Below, piece after piece: positions 59,218 through 64,000 of a DNA stretch of 64,000 bases. How positions within the stretch are numbered: the first letter of the stretch is position 1; every line of letters begins with the position of its first letter. Made by a program: the position numbers and the translations under genes. Source of the stretch: Roseateles sp049532965 (lineage in GTDB: Bacteria; Pseudomonadota; Gammaproteobacteria; Burkholderiales; Burkholderiaceae_C); NCBI RefSeq assembly GCF_049532965.1, contig NZ_CP186694.1, forward strand, positions 1,488,001 through 1,552,000. Direction: 5' to 3'. The notes under the pieces are model-generated. The model made no database searches. It saw only the letters and a program-made list of their open reading frames with translations, and had not been told where the DNA came from.

Positions 59218-61392
59218 TCAGCGGGGGCGGACGGCGTCGGGAGCCGCGCGACGGTGATCCGACACGATCCGGCCGGCGGCCATGACGATCACGCGATCGG
59301 CCATGGCGATGGTCTCCGGGCGGTGCGCGACGATCAGGCGCGTCGCCCCCAGGGCCGCCACGCCGGCGTTGACCAGCCGCTCGTTGCCGACGTCGAGGTG
59401 GCTCGTGGCCTCGTCCAGCACGAGGATGCGCGGCTGCTTGTACAGCGCCCGCGCCAGCAGCAGCCGCTGCCGCTGACCGCCCGAGAGGCCGCTGCCGATA
59501 TCGCCGACCAGCGTGCGGTAGCCCATCGGCAGCCGCATCAGCTCGTCATGCAGCGCCGCGCGGCGCGCGCAATCGATGACGCGCGCCTGGTCCGGCGCCG
59601 GATCGAAGAAGCTGATGTTCTCCTCGACGGAACCGGCAAACAGCAGGTCGTCCTGCATCACCGTGCCGACCAGGCGCCGATAGGACTCGAGCCCGAGCCG
59701 GCGCAGCGGCACGCCTCCGACCTGCATGCGGCCGCGCGTCGGCTCGAGCAGGCCGAGCAGCACCTTGACCAGCGTCGTCTTGCCGCTGCCCGAGGAGCCG
59801 GTGATCGCGACGCACTCGCCTTCGCCGATGTCCAGGTCGATGTCGACCAGCACCTCGGCCTCGCCGTCCCCATAGCGGAAGCCGATGTCCCTCAACGAGA
59901 TCGACGCGGACGCGGGCGCCCTGTCGACCGCCGCAAGGCCGGCCCCCTCCGGCTCCTCTTCGACCGAAGTCATGAGGATGTCGGCCAGGCGCTCGCCGTG
60001 CAGCCGCAGCATCCGCAGTTCGAAGAGCTTGTCGATCAGCGCGCTCATCCGATCGCTGAACTGGTCCTTGTAGCCGAGGACCGCGATCAACATGCCGACC
60101 GTCATGTGCTGCTCCAGCACGGCCAGCGCCGCGATCCAGATCACCGCGACGCGTTCGACACCGAAGATCAGCCCCCGCGCCGTGTCGTAGCCCACCGACC
60201 AGCGCGCGACGCCAAGCCGGGCGTTGAACTCGTCGGCCAGCAGGTTCATCCAGCCGATGCGCCGCAACTCACCGCGACCGAACAGCCGCACCGCTTGTGC
60301 GCCGCGCACCGACCCCAGAAAGTGGGTCTGCTGTAAGGCGGCATGACGGATGGTCTCCACGGTGGCGGACCGCAGGCCGTGGAAGACCGCCCAGCGCAGC
60401 AGACCGTACAGCACCACCGCCCCAAGCGCCACGGCCGCGACGACGGCGCTGTACAGCAGCATCATGACGAGCGTGACCAGCACCAGCAGGCCGTCGATCA
60501 CCGCTTCGACGAACTGGGTCGTCACGGTGCGCTGGATCGTGTCGATCGATCCGAAGCGGGACACGATGTCACCGAGATGGCGCTTCTCGAACCAGGCCAT
60601 CGGCAGCCGCATCAGGTGGCTGAAGGCCCGGCCCTGCCACTGGAACGCGAGGCTCGTCGAGAGCACCGTGGTCATCCACGAGCGCGCGGCGCCGAGCGCC
60701 ACGCGGATGCCGGCCAGCACGAGGAAGCCGATGCCCAGCACGGCGACCAGGTTGCGGTCTCCGGTGGCCAGCGCATGGTCGGTCAGCCACTGCAGATGGA
60801 AGGGCGCGATCAGCGCCAGCAGTTGCAAGGTCAGACCAAGCATCAGCACTTGCGCGACCGAGCGCTTCAGGCCGACGACACGACCGAGCAGCGCGCGCCA
60901 GCGCAGGGGCCGCACGTCGCCGGCGTCCTGGTCGCCCGGGCCGAAGCCGTCGTCGGGCATCAATTCCAGCGCGATGCCGGTGAAGTGGCGCGAGACCTCC
61001 TCCATGCGCACTCGCCGGCGCCCGATGGCGGGATCGACGATCGTCACGCCGTCCCGGCCGACGCGCTCGAGCACGACGAAGTGGTTCATGTCCCAGTGCA
61101 GGATGCAGGGGAGCGCCAGCTCGCGCAGCTCATCCAGCTCGAGCTGCAGCGGGCGCGAACTCAGACGCAGGACCTGCGCCATGTCGATCAGGCCGGCCAG
61201 GGTGGCGCCGTGGACCGAGATCGAGAACCGGCGCCGCATCGCCGGCAGGTCCATGCGCCGGCCCCAGTAGGTGGCGACCATGGCCAGGCAGGCCGCGCCG
61301 CATTCGGCCGCCTCGTCCTGGAGCAGTTCGGGCACGCGGCGGCGAGGCAGGAACGCCAGCGATGGCGCGGCGGGACCAGAGGTCGTGGTCAT
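59218..61392 (-). CDS. Peptidase-containing ABC exporter (C39 PCAT) for double-glycine peptides
   Basis: A 724-residue protein with an N-terminal C39 cysteine peptidase domain: Gln25 and catalytic Cys31 (QDEAAECGAACLAMVATYWG), His104 (WDMNHFVVL) and Asp120 (VDPAIG), the complete triad. A six-helix exporter domain follows (about residues 165-440), then the nucleotide-binding domain with GSSGSGKTTLVKVLLG, LSGGQRQRLLLARAL and ILVLDEATS. Such proteins cut the leader after Gly-Gly and export the peptide across the inner membrane, working with an adaptor and TolC. The start overlaps the adaptor gene's stop by four bases, and three double-glycine precursors lie upstream. Confidence 0.94.
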   Translation of the reverse strand: MTTTSGPAAPSLAFLPRRRVPELLQDEAAECGAACLAMVATYWGRRMDLPAMRRRFSISVHGATLAGLIDMAQVLRLSSRPLQLELDELRELALPCILHWDMNHFVVLERVGRDGVTIVDPAIGRRRVRMEEVSRHFTGIALELMPDDGFGPGDQDAGDVRPLRWRALLGRVVGLKRSVAQVLMLGLTLQLLALIAPFHLQWLTDHALATGDRNLVAVLGIGFLVLAGIRVALGAARSWMTTVLSTSLAFQWQGRAFSHLMRLPMAWFEKRHLGDIVSRFGSIDTIQRTVTTQFVEAVIDGLLVLVTLVMMLLYSAVVAAVALGAVVLYGLLRWAVFHGLRSATVETIRHAALQQTHFLGSVRGAQAVRLFGRGELRRIGWMNLLADEFNARLGVARWSVGYDTARGLIFGVERVAVIWIAALAVLEQHMTVGMLIAVLGYKDQFSDRMSALIDKLFELRMLRLHGERLADILMTSVEEEPEGAGLAAVDRAPASASISLRDIGFRYGDGEAEVLVDIDLDIGEGECVAITGSSGSGKTTLVKVLLGLLEPTRGRMQVGGVPLRRLGLESYRRLVGTVMQDDLLFAGSVEENISFFDPAPDQARVIDCARRAALHDELMRLPMGYRTLVGDIGSGLSGGQRQRLLLARALYKQPRILVLDEATSHLDVGNERLVNAGVAALGATRLIVAHRPETIAMADRVIVMAAGRIVSDHRRAAPDAVRPR

Positions 61393-62654
61393 TCGGCAAA
61401 CACGGACATCGTCGAGGCGCCGGCCAGTTGCTTCAGCGGGTCGACGACCCATTCGTAGAGCTTGCGCCGCTCCAGCGGCACGATGGCTTCGAGCGTCATG
61501 CCCGGCCGCAACGGATGGTCGATGCCGCGGGCGGCGAGCGCCTGCCGCTCCAGGCGCACCCGCACGCGATAGACCGGCGGCTGCCCGGCGGACGAGGCAT
61601 CGGAGGCGATCAGGTCGATCTCGCGCACGTGACCCTCGACCGCGCCGAAGCGCTGGTGCGGGAACGCGTCCAGGTGCAGCCGCACCGGCATGCCGGGCGA
61701 CAGGAACGCCGCGGCCCGGGCGGGCGCGTGCAGTTCCGCCTGCAGGAGGGCGCCTTCGGGCCAGAGGTGCCCGAGCACCTCGCCGGCCGTGACGGCCTGC
61801 CCGGCGCCCGCCCTCAAGGCGGAGACAACACCGGCCCGCGGCGCGCGGACCAGGGTTTCCCGGCCGGCCTCGTGCTCGGCGGCTTCCTGGTCGATCGCGG
61901 CCAGCGCGCGACTGGATGACTCGTCCTCGCGCCGCAGCTGGAATTGGGCCTCGGCCAGTCCGCGTGCCGCCGCCGACTGCTCGCGGCGGGCGCCGGCAAT
62001 GGACCGCTCGTGTTGCGACAGGCGCTGGCGAGCGTCGAGCAGCGCGGCTTCGCGCTCCTGGACCGCGGACGCCGTTGCCATGCCATGGGACTGCAAGGTG
62101 TGCTGGCGGTCCAGGGCGGTTTGTTCGATCTCGACGCGGCGCTCGTAGAGGCGCAGGTCGTTCTCCATGCGCCGCAGTTCATCGTCGAGCGCATTGAGCC
62201 GTTGCCGACCGCTGGCGAGCTGCTGTGCCGCCTGCGCGCGACGGTGGCGGGTCTCGGCGAGCAGGCTCTCGCGGCGCTGGGCGATCAGGCGGGACACCTG
62301 GTCGCCGAGGGCGCGGCCCTGCGCGTCGCTGCGCTCGCTGCGGATCACGAAGAGTCCCTCGCCCGCCTGCACGCCCTGCCCTTCGGAGACGCAGGACTCG
62401 ACGACGCGGCCGGCGCGATCGGCAACGAGGCGCAGCACGCCGGCGGTGGGCGTCACCACGCCGGGCAGGCGCGCGGTCGCGTGGGTCGATATGCCAAGGA
62501 AGAACCCCAGCACCGTCGCGACGATGCCGGCGGCCAGCGCCGTCACCAGCGTGAAGCTGCCGGGACGCGCCAGCAGGATCGCGCCATGCGGACTGCTTCC
62601 TCTTGGCTGGCATTCCACGCGGAAAAGGCCGCGCGGCGATTCATCCACATCCAC
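61389..62654 (-). CDS. HlyD-family membrane-fusion adaptor
   Basis: This 421-residue protein has one N-terminal membrane helix (LVTALAAGIVATVLGFFLGI), a lipoyl/barrel-sandwich half (RLVADRAGRVVESCVSEGQG), a long periplasmic helical hairpin (about residues 120-245; SRLIAQRRESLLAETRHRRA onward) and a second lipoyl half with a C-terminal beta-barrel region. It links the ABC exporter to an outer-membrane TolC-type channel encoded elsewhere. The start is uncertain: GTG 62654 or 62648, or GTG 62729 directly after the precursor stop, would each fit and none has a good ribosome site. The stretch around 62690-62729 is duplicated at 63640-63673. Confidence 0.88.
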   Translation of the reverse strand: MDVDESPRGLFRVECQPRGSSPHGAILLARPGSFTLVTALAAGIVATVLGFFLGISTHATARLPGVVTPTAGVLRLVADRAGRVVESCVSEGQGVQAGEGLFVIRSERSDAQGRALGDQVSRLIAQRRESLLAETRHRRAQAAQQLASGRQRLNALDDELRRMENDLRLYERRVEIEQTALDRQHTLQSHGMATASAVQEREAALLDARQRLSQHERSIAGARREQSAAARGLAEAQFQLRREDESSSRALAAIDQEAAEHEAGRETLVRAPRAGVVSALRAGAGQAVTAGEVLGHLWPEGALLQAELHAPARAAAFLSPGMPVRLHLDAFPHQRFGAVEGHVREIDLIASDASSAGQPPVYRVRVRLERQALAARGIDHPLRPGMTLEAIVPLERRKLYEWVVDPLKQLAGASTMSVFAE

Positions 62655-62729
62655 GATCAGCGCGCGTTGTCGGGTGGTTCGCAATGGGCGGCAGCTCGGC
62701 GCGCGAAGGGCCGCGCCGCCGCCTCTCAC

Positions 62730-62939
62730 TTACGCGAGGAAGCTCTCGCCCAACGGCCTTGGCGCCGCCACCGCACACCAGTTCCCCTCACACACCACCC
62801 ACGTCTCCGCCGCGTCGCGAAGAGCGCGGCGGAGATTCGCAATGCCCACGGCCATGGCCATGGCCGCGGCAGTCGCTTCCCCGAGATCACCCGTGCCGCC
62901 CCCAACGGTGGCCGCTTCCGCGCTGGACAAGGTTCGCAT
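62730..62939 (-). CDS. Double-glycine precursor peptide A (microcin/bacteriocin-like)
   Basis: A 69-residue peptide whose leader MRTLSSAEAATVGGG fits the classical LSxxELxxIxGG consensus: Leu at -12, Ser at -11, Glu at -8, Val at -4, Gly-Gly at -2/-1. The core of 54 residues begins TGDLGEATAAAMAMAVGIAN, is Ala/Gly-rich and amphipathic, and contains two Cys (Cys50, Cys55) that could form a disulfide around a small loop. It ends PRPLGESFLA, a tail shared with precursor C. GGAG lies 6 bases before ATG 62939. It is the gene nearest the exporter. Confidence 0.85.
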   Translation of the reverse strand: MRTLSSAEAATVGGGTGDLGEATAAAMAMAVGIANLRRALRDAAETWVVCEGNWCAVAAPRPLGESFLA

Positions 62940-63071
62940 ATCAATCTCCGTTCGTCCTGAAAGGTCCAGCGACGGGCCCTCCAGGACACCGAAGACACCG
63001 CCGCGGGCACCACATCGGCACCCACCGCGCTAGTGCATCCGTGACCTTGAAGCGGCAACGGGCTTGCCGAT
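62940..63071 (-). promoter_or_regulatory. Duplicated 5' leader of precursor A with RNA hairpin
   Basis: About 130 bases match the leaders of precursors B (63308-63440) and C (from 63938). On the minus-strand RNA, GGGUGCC-gaugu-GGUGCCC (63023-63005) forms a seven-pair stem containing one U.G and one G.U pair; the same DNA on the plus strand would have two mismatches there. An open frame through this region is not kept between copies, so it is an untranslated leader. Confidence 0.6.
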
Positions 63072-63100
63072 GGATCGGTCCCGTTCGACGGGACCGATCC
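63072..63100 (-). terminator. Perfect 12-bp hairpin between precursors B and A
   Basis: GGATCGGTCCCG (63072-63083) and CGGGACCGATCC (63089-63100) pair perfectly around TTCGA. It lies 10 bases beyond the precursor B stop. There is no T-run, so it may be a processing or stabilising element or an attenuator between cistrons rather than a full terminator. In the next leader copy only five pairs remain (63444-63460). Confidence 0.6.
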
Positions 63101-63109
63101 CTGTATCGA

Positions 63110-63307
63110 TCAAGGCCTCTGACTCTGCTCGCGTTGGGCGAACCATTGGTCAATCTCGGCAAACGGTGCGATCCGCCTTGACCTCGCGTCGGGCAGCGCG
63201 TTCAGGAACCGAGGGTCGAAATCGCAAATGAGAACACGCGGGACATCGTCTTCAACACCGGTGCCGCCTGAAACGGTGGCGGCTTCTGCATGGGATAGGG
63301 TTCGCAT
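63110..63307 (-). CDS. Double-glycine precursor peptide B (microcin/bacteriocin-like)
   Basis: A 65-residue peptide with leader MRTLSHAEAATVSGG, two residues different from precursors A and C. The 50-residue core starts TGVEDDVPRVLICDFDPRFL and ends EIDQWFAQREQSQRP; it is polar and charged, with one Cys (Cys28), and shares nothing with the cores of A and C. GGAG lies 6 bases before ATG 63307. Its frame stays open upstream into the leader region, but the leader frame is not conserved in the sister copy, so ATG 63307 is the start. Confidence 0.82.
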   Translation of the reverse strand: MRTLSHAEAATVSGGTGVEDDVPRVLICDFDPRFLNALPDARSRRIAPFAEIDQWFAQREQSQRP

Positions 63308-63460
63308 ATCAATCTCCGATTCATCCTGAAAGTCCAGCGACGGCCCTCCGGACATCGAAGACACCGCCGCGGGCGCCACATCGGCGCCCACCTCGCTAGT
63401 GCATCCGTGACCTTGAAGCGGCAACGGGCTTCCCGATGGATCGGTCCCGTTCGATGGGAC
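63308..63460 (-). promoter_or_regulatory. Duplicated 5' leader of precursor B with RNA hairpin
   Basis: Second copy of the leader. The stem GGGCGCC-gatgt-GGCGCCC (63389-63371, read on the minus strand) is perfectly paired and matches the position of the hairpin in copy A. The upstream end holds the shortened version of the second hairpin (GTCCC/GGGAC, 63444-63460). Confidence 0.6.
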
Positions 63461-63508
63461 GCATGCTGCGCGGTTCATCGGCGAACGCGGCAGGCCATTG
63501 TCGACCGG

Positions 63509-63673
63509 TCAATGTCCGGCCGGTCCGGCGTCGTCCTGCTCGCGGTCGTGGTCGACGGGGAACGGCGCCAACCACGCCAGCAGGATCGGCGGGAGCGAGA
63601 ACACCAGCACCCAGCCGAAGAAGCTGGCGTAATGGCAGCTCGGCGCGCGAAGGGCCGCTCCGCCGCCTTTCAC
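63509..63673 (-). CDS. Small single-pass membrane protein, possible immunity protein or gene remnant
   Basis: A 54-codon frame begins with GTG 63673, directly after the precursor C family stop (TAA 63674-63676), and ends with TGA at 63509. Its first 13 codons match the sequence that runs into the adaptor gene downstream of precursor A (VxGGGAALRAPSC). The unique part has a clear membrane helix (FFGWVLVFSLPPILLAWLAP) and an acidic tail (FPVDHDREQDD). Small membrane proteins beside bacteriocin precursors are often immunity proteins, but the lack of a ribosome site leaves open that it is the stump of a larger membrane gene. Confidence 0.45.
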   Translation of the reverse strand: MKGGGAALRAPSCHYASFFGWVLVFSLPPILLAWLAPFPVDHDREQDDAGPAGH

Positions 63674-63937
63674 TTAGGCGAGGAAGCTATCGCTCAAACG
63701 CCTTGGCCCTCTTCGGATTGGGCATCAAGTCTCCTGGTACGTCCGCGTCCCAAACACCGCCGCACCCCAGGGCTCGTGGCGCGGCAGCCCCCTCTTCTTT
63801 GCTTCAAGAGAAAAAGCGAGCACGTCCGCCCAAGTCACGCCCATAGCCCCGGGGCACCCGGGCATGGCAGCCGCAGTCATATCACCACCCGTGCCGCCCC
63901 CAACCGTGGCCGCTTCCGCGCTGGATAAGGTTCGCAT
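63674..63937 (-). CDS. Double-glycine precursor peptide C, interrupted by in-frame TGA
   Basis: The leader is MRTLSSAEAATVGGG, identical to precursor A. Translation would stop at TGA 63725-63727 after 70 residues (core 55 residues, starting TGGDMTAAAMPGCPGAMGVT, one Cys at position 28). In the same frame, 16 further codons run to TAA 63674-63676 and end RGPRRLSDSFLA, matching the PRPLGESFLA tail of precursor A; DNA identity continues beyond the stop. Thus the TGA may be a nonsense mutation in an 86-residue ancestor, or the tail may be a duplicated remnant. GGAG lies 6 bases before ATG 63937. I give the full span; the translated part is 63725-63937. Confidence 0.75.
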
Positions 63938-64000
63938 ATCAATCTCCGATTCATCCTGAAAGGTCCAACGACGGCCCTCCAGACATCGAAGACACCGCCG
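63938..64000 (-). promoter_or_regulatory. Duplicated 5' leader of precursor C, cut by window edge
   Basis: These 63 bases match the ATG-proximal part of the leaders of precursors A and B almost base for base. The hairpin part lies beyond the right edge, so the locus continues and may hold further copies. Confidence 0.6.

Noticed and set aside
59133..59285. 50-codon frame with a signal-peptide-like start after ohr
   Set aside because: No ribosome site, a non-specific Arg-rich end, and overlap with the end of the exporter gene on the other strand. The hydrophobic start alone is not enough.
62726..63058. Open frame through the leader and precursor A in another frame
   Set aside because: The frame is not kept in the other leader copies, and precursor A explains the DNA with a conserved leader peptide and ribosome site.

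Overview
The window looks like a chromosomal segment of a very GC-rich betaproteobacterium of the Burkholderiales, probably near the Roseateles/Mitsuaria/Rubrivivax group. The basis is inference from gene content: two Bug/TctC-type solute receptors, a TctDE two-component pair, a 16-strand-type porin, a class III alcohol dehydrogenase, and a plant-pathogen-style PIP-box promoter. There is no integrase, transposase, tRNA, rRNA or CRISPR array that I can see.

Region 1 (1-6.1 kb): an ECF sigma factor and a cut-off reading frame face a 1,598-residue protein. That protein has a Ser/Thr/Pro-rich start, a near-perfect PIP box plus -10 element, and an ADP-ribosyltransferase-like motif trio, so it is a good candidate type III effector. 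Region 2 (6.3-18.4 kb): ordinary metabolic and stress genes. These are an AGE-family sugar isomerase, a chemoreceptor, a Bug receptor with a tartrate/malate dehydrogenase and LysR regulator, a hendecad-repeat membrane protein, formaldehyde and other dehydrogenases, a YetF-like protein and a hemerythrin.

Region 3 (18.5-39.3 kb): a glycan island. A plus-strand operon encodes an SDR and a full dedicated ADP-heptose set (GmhB, split HldE, GmhA) and ends in a GH1-like hydrolase. A convergent minus-strand operon carries two GT9 heptosyltransferase-like enzymes, four other glycosyltransferases, an amidohydrolase and a UDP-xylose-synthase-like SDR. A divergent pair follows: an ABC exporter fused to a decayed kinase ATPase domain and a receiver domain, then a NodU-type carbamoyltransferase. 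I infer synthesis and export of a carbamoylated, heptose-containing glycan. REP-like palindrome clusters sit at three convergent gene junctions.

Region 4 (39.6-58.5 kb): a caa3-like terminal oxidase with fused subunits I-III and extra cytochromes c, an aldehyde dehydrogenase, a large MscS-type channel, a TctDE-TctC-porin locus lacking tctAB, and an operon of two response regulators (one HD-GYP) and a PAS histidine kinase.

Region 5 (58.7-64 kb): after an Ohr gene lies the most interesting locus. It holds three small minus-strand genes with near-identical double-glycine leaders, each behind a duplicated 5' leader, followed by an HlyD-type adaptor and a C39-peptidase ABC exporter. This is a multi-peptide microcin/bacteriocin-like system that continues past the right edge. 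One precursor carries an in-frame TGA ahead of the family's conserved C-terminal tail.
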